A stretch of DNA of 64,000 nt, taken from Nonomuraea basaltis (GTDB taxonomy: Bacteria; Actinomycetota; Actinomycetes; Streptosporangiales; Streptosporangiaceae). Shown in pieces: positions 17,201-25,708 of this stretch. The notes beneath the pieces were generated by a model. The model worked only from the letters and a program-made list of their open reading frames with translations, did no database searches and was not told where the DNA came from. The position numbers and the translations under genes are program-made. How positions within the stretch are numbered: the first letter of the stretch is position 1; each line of letters begins with the position of its first letter. The stretch spans positions 90,011 to 154,010 of the forward strand of contig NZ_VCJS01000003.1 in the NCBI RefSeq assembly GCF_005893125.1. Direction: 5' to 3'.

Positions 17201-19248
17201 AACGCGGCCCGGCCCTCGGTGCCGAGCAGGTCGCGCCGGCGCCCGTCGAGTACGGCCCGCGCCCGGTTGACGCCGCCGAGCACCTCGGCGATCCGCCCCA
17301 GAATGGACGTGCGGACGGTGGCGTCGGCGATGTCCAGCGAGCCGACGACCTCCGTCACCACCTCCAGGCCCTCCGCCTGCTCCGCCAGCCGGTCCGCGAC
17401 GGGCGCCGCGTCGGCGACCGTGGCGATCGCGGCCGCGTCGGTGGCGAGCTGGTCGACGGCCGCGTGGTAGGCGGTGAACGCCTCCGCGCGCTCCAGGAAC
17501 GCGACCGCCCGCCGCCCGGCCGAGTCCAGCTCCTCCGCCACGGACGCGGCCAGCGAATCCAGTGCGGTCAGGTCGATGTAGCGGATCTCGCGCAGCGTCA
17601 CCAGGCGGCCCTGGGCCCGGCGCAGCGTGGCCAGCATGGTCACCCAGGCGTCGGCGGTGGCCGGGCTGTCGGCCCGCGCCTGGCGTACGAGCTGGGCGGT
17701 CTCCTCCGTCGCCGAGGCGAGTGTCTCCGACGCCTGGTGGGTGAGCTGCTCGACGTTCTCGTACTCGTCGAGCACCTGCTCGGCGGTGGCGCGTACGTCG
17801 GCGAGAGGCCCGCGCAGGCCGTGCTCGCCGAGCCAGTGGTAGGAGTCGAAGGCCCGCGTGCAGGCGGCGATCAGCCCCTCGAACGTGCCGGCCGACGGCG
17901 CCATCTCTTCGACCATGCGGGACACGGACAGGCAGTCGGAGATGCCGCGCACCAGCTCGGCGTTGCCGATGCGTTCGAGCGGGCCGGTGCCGGTGGGTTG
18001 GGCGGCGGCGTACGTGTCGGAGACGTAGGGGGTCTGCCACACCTGCATCGGGTGGACCCGGGTCGGCTCCTCGGAGGTGGCGCGGAAGACCACCATCGTG
18101 CCGTCGTCGAAGAGCGAGTACCCGTGGCAGAGGATGGGGGTGGCCACCTCTTTCCTGATGACGTTGTACGGCAGCAGCAGCGAGCGGCCGTCACCCCTGG
18201 CGTGGAAGACGTACAGGACGTCCTCGCCGTTGGGCGAGCGGACCACCCGCTCGAACTCCAGGTCCGTCACGTCGGTGGCGAACGTCTTGCTGACCCCGGT
18301 CGTCAGGTAGTAGCCGCCGGGGAAGATCAGGCCCTGGTCCTCCGGGAGGCGCTGGCAGGCCTGGCCGATGCCGTCCAGCCTGACGACGGCCTTGGTGCGG
18401 GTGTTGAAGACCAGGTGACGCCACTCGGTCTCCTTGTACGGCCTGATCCGCATCAGGATCAGCGGCCCCACCCTGGCGTACTCGACGTCGGCGTCGGCCA
18501 GGCTCTGCAGCGGCTCGGAGACCGGCTCGGCGTAGATGCCCGCACCGGTCTCCGTGTTGTTCTCGATCTTGATGGTGAGGTCGCCGCCGACGGTCTCGAC
18601 GAACACCTCGCCGCCGATCGAGATGTGCGGGTGGCGGCCGAGCACGTGGTCGTCGCGGGTGGTCGGCGTCCACTCGAAGTCGTGCGACGGCGGGAAGACG
18701 TGGTCCCGCTCACCCCGGTTGTCCAGATATTTCGGGACCCCGTGGGTGTCGACCGCCCAGCGGAGCACCCGCTGGTCGGCGGGGCCCGTCTGGAACACGG
18801 CGAGCAGCTTGCCCTCCACCCGCCGGAGCTGCTGGAGCCGGGTCTCCTTGTAGTACCGGTAGAGCTCGGCGAAGTCCTTCTTGAACGCCGGGTCGGCCAG
18901 CGCCTCCAGCTTGTCGGCGTCGAACCTGAAGGCGTCGCCGTCCCTGGAGAACCGGTGCACCGCGAACACGTCGGCCACCGTCGTCTCCGGCTTGAGCCCG
19001 ATGAAGACGTTGTAGCCGAACAACATCACGTCGCCCAGGGAGACGATGTCCCTGGGGACGCAGTTGTTCTCGGTACGGATGCGCTCGGTGCCCAGCAGGC
19101 GCAGCTCCGCGCCGCCGAAGACCTTCAGCCGCTCCCCGTTGAGCGCCCCGGCCGCCGCCGCGAGGGCCTTGGCCTGGGTCTGGAGCCGGTTCCTGAGGAC
19201 CTCGTACGTCCCCGCCTCCAGCTCCGCGCCGGCTTCCAGCGTGCTCAC
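14233..19248 (-). CDS. Giant AAA+ 'DNA repair ATPase' (DUF3686 N-terminal region)
   Basis: A 1671-residue protein. The N-terminal half ('ENNCVPRDIVSLGDVMLFGYNVFIGLKPET', 'YYKETRLQQLRRVEGKLLAVFQ') matches the DUF3686 region annotated as DNA repair ATPase; the middle (about residues 430-850) is a long helical, probably coiled-coil stretch. The C-terminal third is an AAA+ domain with Walker A 'PPGYGKTT' near residue 1315 and Walker B 'LLYLDDIQ' near 1380. The repair label is by family name; no repair activity is established that I know of. It is followed on the same strand by nothing, and preceded by the flotillin and OB-fold genes, forming a three-gene unit. Residues about 873-920 are a perfect 24-residue tandem duplication that looks inserted. 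Confidence 0.85.
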   Translation of the reverse strand: MSTLEAGAELEAGTYEVLRNRLQTQAKALAAAAGALNGERLKVFGGAELRLLGTERIRTENNCVPRDIVSLGDVMLFGYNVFIGLKPETTVADVFAVHRFSRDGDAFRFDADKLEALADPAFKKDFAELYRYYKETRLQQLRRVEGKLLAVFQTGPADQRVLRWAVDTHGVPKYLDNRGERDHVFPPSHDFEWTPTTRDDHVLGRHPHISIGGEVFVETVGGDLTIKIENNTETGAGIYAEPVSEPLQSLADADVEYARVGPLILMRIRPYKETEWRHLVFNTRTKAVVRLDGIGQACQRLPEDQGLIFPGGYYLTTGVSKTFATDVTDLEFERVVRSPNGEDVLYVFHARGDGRSLLLPYNVIRKEVATPILCHGYSLFDDGTMVVFRATSEEPTRVHPMQVWQTPYVSDTYAAAQPTGTGPLERIGNAELVRGISDCLSVSRMVEEMAPSAGTFEGLIAACTRAFDSYHWLGEHGLRGPLADVRATAEQVLDEYENVEQLTHQASETLASATEETAQLVRQARADSPATADAWVTMLATLRRAQGRLVTLREIRYIDLTALDSLAASVAEELDSAGRRAVAFLERAEAFTAYHAAVDQLATDAAAIATVADAAPVADRLAEQAEGLEVVTEVVGSLDIADATVRTSILGRIAEVLGGVNRARAVLDGRRRDLLGTEGRAAFAAEFALLGQAITGALAVADTPGKCDEQLGRLMLQVENLESRFGEFDDFATQLSAKRDDVYEAFSARKQTQLDELARRADRIFASAERILGSITRRLGALTSLDEVNTYFATDPMVAKVRSAAGELRSLGDAVRAEELDGRVKSAQQEAGRALRDRLDLFSDGGETLRLGHHRFAVNTQPIDLTLVPHVERRSSGGESEGRANEPGSGRDHERVRRSSGGESEGRANEPGSGRDHERVSMYFAITGTDYRSPVPSSFADTRPFWDQLLVSETPEVYRAEHLAASLLDSVTPGAPLADLVRQTAESRYDEGYERGVHDHDATAILDTLVRLREGAGLLRYPAEVRAMAQLFWAFGLDDVSRKTFTTRAVSLIRARTVFGITPALDALAAELGGLIAASAADASTAAMNDLAGVAASGVNGMAAATAALMAGEYLVEELAGNPTGFVTSKAARDLLDGFRHSLGPVKLREFEDDLRSLPLPERLQLAQAWLAAYHQGPETAEAIAVQLCGELPRHDSSAATTATVDGLLGTHPRIKDRKLHIHLDEILTRTRRFRLERVPAFRAYQRRRSELVESERHRLRLDEYKPKVMSAFVRNRLLDEVYLPLIGDNLAKQLGAAGANKRTDQMGLLLLISPPGYGKTTLMEYVASRLGLVFVKVNGPALGHEVTSLDPADAPDATARQEVEKISFALETGNNTLLYLDDIQHTSPELLQKFISLCDAQRRIEGVWNGRTRTYDLRGKRFAVCMAGNPYTESGQRFRIPDMLANRADVWNLGDVLSGKEDLFALSYVDNALTSNPVLAPLSGREREDVELLVRLAKGDTTVRPDQLRHPYSKPELDQILSVLAKLVRVQEVVLANNRAYIASAGQSDAARTEPPYRLQGSYRNMNKLTERIVPAMNDAELEAVIDDHYLGEAQTLTTDAEANLLKLAELRGRLTPAQAERWAQIKSAYLRAKALGGADDDPMARAVGALGLLADRVSEVGTAIRESDR
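16490..16633. repeat. Perfect 72-bp tandem repeat, two copies, inside the ATPase gene
   Basis: Two identical 72-bp units (16490-16561 and 16562-16633) keep the frame and encode 24 residues twice, beginning RRSSGGESEGRAN and ending SGRDHERV. The unit contains the 8-bp palindromes ggagctcc and gcggccgc. Its Ser/Gly/Glu/Arg-rich composition differs from the surrounding beta-strand sequence (LTLVPHVE before, MYFAITGTDY after). I saw no third copy in the window. Confidence 0.95.
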
Positions 19249-19323
19249 AGGCCCTCCTCCGTCGGGCCTGCGTGCAGGCTGCTGCGCCTAATGGCTCCCT
19301 CGCCCTGCTCGGTCACGTGATGT

Positions 19324-21420
19324 TCAGCCCTTCGCCCTGGCCAGCGCGGCCACCGGTGAGTCGGCCACGCCCAGGCGGCGGGCCGTCTCCAGGAGCTCGC
19401 CGAGCGCCGACGACTGCGGGCCGCCGTTCTGGATGAGCTGCATGAGCACCGCGGACACGGTCAGGTTCTTGAGATCCTCGGTACGCACGCCGCCGACCAC
19501 GTTCGCGAGGTCGGCCGCCAGGCTGGCCTCGCCGTTGACGTACGGCGACACGAGCGCCCCGGCGACCTGCGAGTGGCCCACGAAACCGTCCACGACCTTG
19601 CCCGCGGTGATCGAGCCGACCACCTTGTCGAAGAACATCGTGTCGCCGCCGACGATGTCGATGTTCGCCTTCGCGAGCCCGGCGGCCAGCACGCTCGCCT
19701 GCGACTCGGCCACCTGCCGCGACACGTCGATCTGCTTGAGGCGGATCTCCTTGTCGGCCTCCAGGCGCAGGCGGTACTCCTCGTGCCCCCTGCTGGCGTC
19801 GTCCAGCGCCGCGATCGCGGCCGCCTTCTCGGTGAGACCCTCGGCCTCGGCCTTCAGCTTCTCGCCCACCGCGGCCGCGGCGGCCAGCGCCATCGCCTGC
19901 TCGCCCTCGGCCCGAGCCTTGAGCCGCTCCCCCTCGACCAGCGCCATCATCTTGGCGCCGTCGGCCTCGGCGGCCAGCTTCTCCTTCAGCACCATGGCCT
20001 CGGCGCGGCCCACCTTCTCGATGGCGTCGGCGTCGCGCTCCTTGACCTGGACCTGTGCCAGCCCGCTCGCGGCGGTCTCGGCCTGGACGCCCTCGGCCAG
20101 GCGGATCTTGGCCCGGGCGTCCAGCTCGGCGGTCTGCTGCCGGGCCTCGGCGAGCACGAGCTCCTCACGTGCCTTGAACTTGGAGGCGGCCTCTGCGGCC
20201 TCGGCGGCCTTGATGTCCTTGACCAGGCTCTCCTGAGCCTCCGCCTCGGCGGCGATGATCACCTGCTGGCGGGTGCGCTCGGCCTCCTCGACCACGCGCA
20301 GCCGCTTGATGCTCTCCTCCTGCTCGGCCACGGTCTTGTCGACCGCGATGCGCTCGCGGATGACCTCGGCGATCGACCGCTTCTCGGTCTCGACCTCTTT
20401 GTCCTTGGAGATGCGCGACAGCTCGGTCTCCCGCTCGCGGGCGATGACCTCGAGCAGGCGGTCCTTCTCGATGCGCTCGGACTCGATGGCGATCACGCGC
20501 TCGCGGTTCTTCTCGGCGACCGCGATCTCGCGGGCCTGGTTCTCCTTCTGCACGCCGAGCTGCTCTTCGGTCTTGATGCTGGCGGTCTGGGCGCGCAGCC
20601 TCTCCTCGGCCTGCACGCGGGCGACCTCCGCGTCCTCGCGGGCCTTGACGGACTCGATCTCCCGCCGCTGCTTCATCTCGGCGTCGGCCTGGCGACGCTG
20701 CAACTCGAGGATGGCCTCGCGGGCGTCCACGTTCTGGCGGGTGATCTCCTTCTCCTCGTTGCGCTGGAACTCGTTCGTGCGCACGTGTTCGATGGCCGTC
20801 AGCTCGGTGATCTTGCGGATGCCCTGCGCGTCGAGGATGTTGCTCTTGTCGAGCTGGAGCAGAGAGGTCTGCTCCAGGTAGTCGATGGCGGCGTCCTCGA
20901 GGCTGTAGCCGTTGAGGTCGGTGCCGATGAGCCGGACGATCTCGTCACGGAACTCGTCGCGCTTGGTGTAGAGGTCGACGAAGTCGAGCTGCTTGCCGGC
21001 CGTCTTGAGCGCCTCGGAGAACTTGGCGCTGAACAGCTCCTGCAGCGTCGTCTCGTCGCTGGCGCGCACGGTGCCGATGGCCTGGGCGACCTTGATGACG
21101 TCCTCGGCGGTCTTGTTCACCCGGACGAAGAACGTGATCTTGATGTCGGCCCTGATGTTGTCCCGGCAGATCAGGCCCTCGCGGCCGGTCCGCCCGATCT
21201 CGATGGTCTTCACCGAGATGTCCATGATCTCGGCCTTGTGGACCACGGGTAGCACCACGGCGCCGGTGAACGTCACGTCAACCTTGTTGACCTTCGACAC
21301 GATCAGCGCCTTGCCCTGTTCCACTTTGCGGAAAAGGCGGCCGATGAGGATCAGCAGGCCGATCACGATGATCAGGATGACGGCGAGGAAAACGCCGAAA
21401 CCTGTTGAGATGACGTCCAT
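19324..21420 (-). CDS. Flotillin-like SPFH-domain membrane scaffold protein
   Basis: A 698-residue flotillin of the YqiK type. It has one N-terminal transmembrane helix ('GFGVFLAVILIIVIGLLILIG', residues 7-27), then an SPFH/band 7 domain ('EQGKALIVSKVNKVDVTFTG' through 'YTKRDEFRDEIVRLIGTDLNGYSLEDAAIDYLEQ'), then a very long Glu/Ala/Arg-rich coiled coil (about 215-560) and a C-terminal oligomerisation region. Flotillins organise ordered membrane microdomains. The ATG at 21420 overlaps the TGA of the OB-fold gene (TGATG), so the two are translationally coupled; this excludes the longer upstream frame. The ATPase gene follows 75 bp downstream. The trio may act as a membrane-stress or envelope-linked machine (inference). 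Confidence 0.92.
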   Translation of the reverse strand: MDVISTGFGVFLAVILIIVIGLLILIGRLFRKVEQGKALIVSKVNKVDVTFTGAVVLPVVHKAEIMDISVKTIEIGRTGREGLICRDNIRADIKITFFVRVNKTAEDVIKVAQAIGTVRASDETTLQELFSAKFSEALKTAGKQLDFVDLYTKRDEFRDEIVRLIGTDLNGYSLEDAAIDYLEQTSLLQLDKSNILDAQGIRKITELTAIEHVRTNEFQRNEEKEITRQNVDAREAILELQRRQADAEMKQRREIESVKAREDAEVARVQAEERLRAQTASIKTEEQLGVQKENQAREIAVAEKNRERVIAIESERIEKDRLLEVIARERETELSRISKDKEVETEKRSIAEVIRERIAVDKTVAEQEESIKRLRVVEEAERTRQQVIIAAEAEAQESLVKDIKAAEAAEAASKFKAREELVLAEARQQTAELDARAKIRLAEGVQAETAASGLAQVQVKERDADAIEKVGRAEAMVLKEKLAAEADGAKMMALVEGERLKARAEGEQAMALAAAAAVGEKLKAEAEGLTEKAAAIAALDDASRGHEEYRLRLEADKEIRLKQIDVSRQVAESQASVLAAGLAKANIDIVGGDTMFFDKVVGSITAGKVVDGFVGHSQVAGALVSPYVNGEASLAADLANVVGGVRTEDLKNLTVSAVLMQLIQNGGPQSSALGELLETARRLGVADSPVAALARAKG

Positions 21421-21971
21421 CACAGCTCGCTTTCGTAGGGCATGACCCAGAAGAATTCGCCGTCTGCGTCGTATTCGAAGATGAGTGCTTTGTCGCCGCG
21501 CGCGAGGCGGTCCTGCCCGGTCGTGCGCACCTGCACGACCGCGGACGAGCCGTCGGCGGCGGTGACCTCGGCCTGGCCGAAGTCGTGGGTGGCCGTGCCG
21601 GTGCGGATGACGCACTGCTGGCCGACGAAGTCGCCGCGCGAGTGCCGGTCCCCTTCGGGGAAGATCCGGCGCAGCGGGACCACCAGGCCGCGGGTAGCGA
21701 GCCAGGCCCCGCCCGCGGCGGCGAAGGGGACGGCGATCAGCAGGCCGCCGGTGGCGAACTGGCTGCCGATCAGGCACAGCAGCCAGGCCAGCGCGATCAG
21801 CAGTGAGAGCGTGACTCCGGCCGGGACCCCCCCGAGGCCCAGCCAGGGTGCGTCGTCGTCCAGCTCGAAGAGGCCGGTGACGACGACCAGCCAATACCCG
21901 ACGACCACCACGAGAAGAAAACTGAAAATGACAGTCGGAAAACTTAACGCGATGTCTATGAACTCGGCCAT
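21420..21971 (-). CDS. YqiJ/NfeD-like OB-fold membrane protein
   Basis: A 183-residue protein with about three transmembrane helices (residues 10-32, 50-72, 74-92) followed by a C-terminal OB-fold-like beta domain ('DFVGQQCVIRTGTATHDFGQAEVTAADGSSAVVQVRTTGQD... GDKALIFEYDADGEFFWVMPYE'). This is the layout of NfeD/YqiJ proteins, which are regularly encoded next to SPFH/flotillin proteins and are thought to cooperate with them. It is the first gene of the operon. On its upstream side the complement carries GGAAC (22047-22051) followed by GTCTTT about 15 bp later, which could be an ECF-sigma promoter; this is weakly supported. Confidence 0.85.
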   Translation of the reverse strand: MAEFIDIALSFPTVIFSFLLVVVVGYWLVVVTGLFELDDDAPWLGLGGVPAGVTLSLLIALAWLLCLIGSQFATGGLLIAVPFAAAGGAWLATRGLVVPLRRIFPEGDRHSRGDFVGQQCVIRTGTATHDFGQAEVTAADGSSAVVQVRTTGQDRLARGDKALIFEYDADGEFFWVMPYESEL

Positions 21972-22077
21972 CCCGCCTCGGTGTGCCCCATCCCCGTGTG
22001 ATGTCCTGACGGACTATATCCAGATAAAGACCGAGTAAAGGAGAAAGTTCCCCAAACGGGGTTACGTGTCGCGGGAG

Positions 22078-22108
22078 TTGACCTCAACCATGGTTTAGGT
22101 AGCAGGCT
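22078..22108 (+). promoter_or_regulatory. MerR/SoxR-type promoter with 19-bp spacer and leaderless start
   Basis: TTGACC (22078-22083, -35) and CAGGCT (22103-22108, -10) are separated by 19 bp rather than 17. The over-long spacer contains most of an inverted repeat ACCTCAACC-AT-GGTTTAGGT (8 of 9 matching), which starts inside the -35. This geometry is diagnostic of promoters activated by MerR-family proteins such as SoxR. Transcription from this -10 would begin at about 22115-22116, on the ATG itself, so the mRNA is probably leaderless. Confidence 0.75.
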
Positions 22109-22115
22109 GGTCGGC

Positions 22116-23039
22116 ATGGAAGAACTGATGAGGGCGGCGGCCTTCGCCGAGCCAGGTGGTCCCGAGGTACTGAAAGTGATGGAGCTCCCGGCGCCCCAGG
22201 CGGGCCCGGGGCAGGTACGCGTGCGCGTGCGGGCGGCCGGCGTGCAGCCGTTCGACGCGGCGGTACGGACGGGGTGGCTGCCGCCGTACATATCGGCGGC
22301 CGATTTCCCGCGCATCCCGGGCAACGAGTTCGCGGGCGTGGTGGACCAGGTGGGGGAGGGCGTGACCGGGGTGTCCGCCGGGGACGAGGTGCTCGGGTTC
22401 TCGAAGCTGTTCGCCTACGCCGAGTACATCGTGGTGGACGGCACTGACGTGGCGCCCAAGCCCGCGGGCGTGCCGTGGGAGGTGGCCGGCGGGCTGACCG
22501 CGGGCGTGCAGACGGCGGAGCTGGCCCTCGACGGGCTCGGCGTCAAGGAAGGCGAGACGCTGCTCGTCCACGGCGCGGCCGGATCAGTGGGCACGGCGGC
22601 CGTGCAGATCGCCAGGATGCGCGGGGCGACGGTGATCGGCACCGCCCGCGAGACGAACCACGACTACCTGCGCGACCTCGGCGCCGTTCCCGTCGTCTAC
22701 GGGGAGGGGCTCGCCGGCCGGGTCCGCGCGCTCGCGCCCGGCGGGGTCGACGCGGCGCTGGACGGCGCCGGGGGCCATGCGCTGGAGGTCTCGCTGGAGC
22801 TGGTCCCCGACCGTGGGCGGATCGTCACGCTGGTCGAGCACGGCAAGGCGGCCGAGCTGGGCGTGCGCGTCGTGCGGGGCGATCGGACGGCCGAGCGGCT
22901 CGGGCGGTACGCCTCGCTGTACGCCGAGGGGCGGTTCACGTTCCCGGTGCGGCGGGCGTACCGGTTGGAGGAGGCCGCGGACGCGCATCGGGAGATCGAG
23001 ACCGGGCACGGCCAGGGGAAGATCGTCCTGACGATGTGA
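22116..23039 (+). CDS. NADPH-dependent quinone/alkenal reductase (MDR family)
   Basis: A 307-residue medium-chain reductase without zinc ligands. Motifs: the GroES-like start 'AFAEPGGPEVLKVMELPAPQAGPGQVRVRVRAAGVQPFDAAVRTG', 'PGNEFAGVVDQVGEGV', and the NADPH-binding 'GETLLVHGAAGSVGTAAVQIARMRGATVIGTA'. It reduces quinones or alpha,beta-unsaturated carbonyls in characterised relatives. The start at 22116 is supported by a MerR-type promoter ending just upstream. SoxR of Streptomyces is known to activate oxidoreductases of this kind through a similar box, so induction by redox-active compounds is likely (inference). No MerR-family gene is in the window, so the activator acts in trans. Confidence 0.9.
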   Translation: MEELMRAAAFAEPGGPEVLKVMELPAPQAGPGQVRVRVRAAGVQPFDAAVRTGWLPPYISAADFPRIPGNEFAGVVDQVGEGVTGVSAGDEVLGFSKLFAYAEYIVVDGTDVAPKPAGVPWEVAGGLTAGVQTAELALDGLGVKEGETLLVHGAAGSVGTAAVQIARMRGATVIGTARETNHDYLRDLGAVPVVYGEGLAGRVRALAPGGVDAALDGAGGHALEVSLELVPDRGRIVTLVEHGKAAELGVRVVRGDRTAERLGRYASLYAEGRFTFPVRRAYRLEEAADAHREIETGHGQGKIVLTM

Positions 23040-23047
23040 CTCCGGAC

Positions 23048-23127
23048 GAGAAACCTGCTCATCAGCCTGCCGTCCCACTGTTGTGCCTGGTCAAGGCCGT
23101 AGCGGCAGTCCATTCAGCAGGTTTCTC
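23048..23127. repeat. Long inverted repeat between convergent genes (hairpin or small mobile-element relic)
   Basis: GAGAAACCTGCT (23048-23059) is repeated in exact reverse complement at 23116-23127. A nested CTGCCG/CGGCAG pair lies inside the 56-bp loop. The right arm runs over the stop codon of the aminoglycoside-kinase-like gene. It may act as a terminator; the long loop and terminal symmetry also suit a MITE-like relic. Confidence 0.6.
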
Positions 23128-24046
23128 ATCCGCGCTGACGGTGGCGTACGGCCTCGGCCACGATGAGGTCGATCTCGCCGAGCTCGCTCTCGCCGTCCTC
23201 GACGTTCCACAGGCCGTTCTGCAGCACCCGGCCCAGCGTCCAGCCGGCCGCCCGCTGCGGGTCGAGCCCGAGCCCGTCCACCATCTGGTCGAAGCGGCGC
23301 AGCACCGCCCGCGTCATGTCGCCGGTCGCGACCACGTCGTCCCACCGGTTCCACAGGGCAGGCCATAGGTCGAACCCCGGGTCGCCGGCCAGCGGCTTGG
23401 GGTCGATGGCCAGCCACGGCTCCCTGTCGCCCGCCAGCACGTTGTCGTAGTGCAGGTCCCAGTGCAGCAGCCGGTCGCCGGGCTCGGGGACGAGCTCGGC
23501 GACGGCGTCCGCGCACCACCGCAGCCAGAAGCGGTCCCGCTCGCGCGGCAGCGCCTTGATGGCCTCGTCCACGTCGTCGAGCATGGCCTGGGCGATGTCC
23601 TCGAGCCGGCGCATCCCCTCGGGCGCGGGATGGGCCACGAGCCGCACGAGCAGCTCGGTCAGGATCGTCATCGCCTCGACGTCGTCGGGCACGGCCGACA
23701 GAGGACGGCCGGCATGCAGCCGTTCCAGCAGCATGGTGCCGGTCTCGGGGTCGGACTCCAGCAGCCGTACCGACGCGTCCCCGTCCCAGGCGCGCAGCCC
23801 GATCGCCTCGCTGGCGTTCTCGTCGGTGACGGGCTGCAGCTTGAGCGCGGCTTGCGTCCCGTCCTCGCGGACCACCGGCAGCACCAAGGACACCACTCCA
23901 TGCCCGGGCTCGCCGTCGAGCCGCAGCCCCCATTCCTCCAGATACCGCTCGCCCAGCGCGGGCAGCCCGGCGGACCAGGCGCGCCCGGCCTCCCCGTCGT
24001 ACTTCACATGTGACTCGGTCAACGCCTCCGGAACCGTGATCCTCAT
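23126..24046 (-). CDS. Aminoglycoside (streptomycin 6-) phosphotransferase-like kinase
   Basis: A 306-residue protein of the APH fold, closest in pattern to the streptomycin/hydroxyurea phosphotransferase (APH(6)) group. Seen: 'PAALGERYLEEW'-like start, 'LVLPVVREDGTQAALKLQPV' with the ATP-binding Lys, 'TMLLERLHAGRPL', the catalytic loop 'DRLLHWDLHYDNVLAGDREPWLAIDPKPLAGDPGFDLWPAL' (HxDxxxxN, and the later Asp of the DPG-type metal site), all in order. Such kinases inactivate streptomycin in producers and resistant strains, but genome-encoded relatives in actinomycetes often have unknown targets. An ATG at about 24046 is preferred to the upstream TTG at 24070 because the first residues MRITVPEAL resemble family starts. 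Confidence 0.85.
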   Translation of the reverse strand: MRITVPEALTESHVKYDGEAGRAWSAGLPALGERYLEEWGLRLDGEPGHGVVSLVLPVVREDGTQAALKLQPVTDENASEAIGLRAWDGDASVRLLESDPETGTMLLERLHAGRPLSAVPDDVEAMTILTELLVRLVAHPAPEGMRRLEDIAQAMLDDVDEAIKALPRERDRFWLRWCADAVAELVPEPGDRLLHWDLHYDNVLAGDREPWLAIDPKPLAGDPGFDLWPALWNRWDDVVATGDMTRAVLRRFDQMVDGLGLDPQRAAGWTLGRVLQNGLWNVEDGESELGEIDLIVAEAVRHRQRG

Positions 24047-24163
24047 GCCCCCAGCCTGCCCTGGGGTCAAGGGCTGGGGCTTCCCCTCATCCAGACCCTG
24101 GGGCGCCCCAGGAACGGGGTGTTCACGCTGGTCACGTCGGCCTGCCGCGGTAGTGTCGGGCCG

Positions 24164-25042
<879 letters not shown>

Positions 25043-25117
25043 GGGCCGAAGCCTAACTGATCTGCTCTTCGGCCCATCCGGCAGCCGGTGTGCAGGGCGG
25101 CGCCTGGCCGCTGGTGG

Positions 25118-25450
25118 TTAGGTGACCTCGGCTCGCAGCTCCGCGAGCAGCTCGCCCTGGTCGGCGAGCATGTCGGTGAGGATGCGGCGAGCGGTGCCGA
25201 GCAGATCGGCCAGCTCCGGCGTGGCCAGCGTGTAGACCACGGTGCTGCCCTCGCGGATGGCGCTCACGATTCCGGCCCTGCGCAGGACCGCGAGCTGCTG
25301 GGAAAGACTCGACGGCTCGATGTCGATCTGGGCCAGCAGATCCCTGACGGGTAGCGGCCCTTCCTGGAGTAGCTCCAACACTCGGATGCGAGCGGGGTGG
25401 CCGAGCGTTCGGAAGAAGTCGGCCTTGGCCTGGTAGACCTCCACGTGCAT
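25118..25450 (-). CDS. ArsR-type winged-helix regulator without cysteines
   Basis: A 110-residue ArsR/SmtB-fold regulator. The HTH reads 'FFRTLGHPARIRVLELLQEGPLPVRDLLAQIDIEPSSLSQQLAVLRRAGIVSAIREGSTVVYTLA'. There is no cysteine in the protein, so it cannot be a thiolate metal sensor like ArsR or CadC; histidine or carboxylate metal sites or a non-metal signal remain possible. The ATG at 25450 is preferred to the one at 25480 because the conserved family start (YQAKADFFRTLGHP) follows it closely. No obvious target lies downstream: the next gene on this strand is menB. Confidence 0.88.
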   Translation of the reverse strand: MHVEVYQAKADFFRTLGHPARIRVLELLQEGPLPVRDLLAQIDIEPSSLSQQLAVLRRAGIVSAIREGSTVVYTLATPELADLLGTARRILTDMLADQGELLAELRAEVT

Positions 25451-25537
25451 ATAGCCCAGAGTAATCCAGTGAAGTTGCATAATTCTTCAAGTCGTAACGT
25501 TGTTGGATAGCATGACAGCGGGGACTAGGGAGTAGCC

Positions 25538-25708
25538 ATGGGCCGAGGAAGAGCCAAGGCGAAGCAGACGAAGGTCGCTCGCCAGCTGAAGTACACGAAC
25601 CACAACATCGACTACGACCGGCTGCGCAAGGAGCTGGGCGCGGACGAGCGGAGCGAGGAGATCTCCCCGCCTACGCCGTCCGAGCAGGAGTCCGAGCGCG
25701 CGCAATGA
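25538..25708 (+). CDS. DUF3073 small basic protein
   Basis: A 56-residue protein starting MGRGRAKAKQTKVARQLKY, the signature start of the actinobacterial DUF3073 family, followed by 'NIDYDRLRKELGA' and an acidic/Pro/Ser-rich tail. The basic N-terminus suggests nucleic-acid or ribosome contact, but no function is established. It has its own promoter region and is conserved as a single gene in actinomycetes. The last 38 bp overlap the 3' end of the convergent P450 remnant. Confidence 0.92.
   Translation: MGRGRAKAKQTKVARQLKYTNHNIDYDRLRKELGADERSEEISPPTPSEQESERAQ

Noticed and set aside
16249..19320. A 1023-codon open frame on the + strand opposite the ATPase gene
   Set aside because: Its product is dominated by Gly, Arg, Val and His with no domain resemblance. 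It is a shadow of third-position GC bias in the real minus-strand gene, whose protein has clear DUF3686 and AAA+ motifs.
21421..21894. An upstream extension of the flotillin frame over the OB-fold gene
   Set aside because: The residues before the ATG at 21420 are Arg/Gly-rich shadow of the OB-fold gene. The TGATG junction and the transmembrane helix right after 21420 fix the start.
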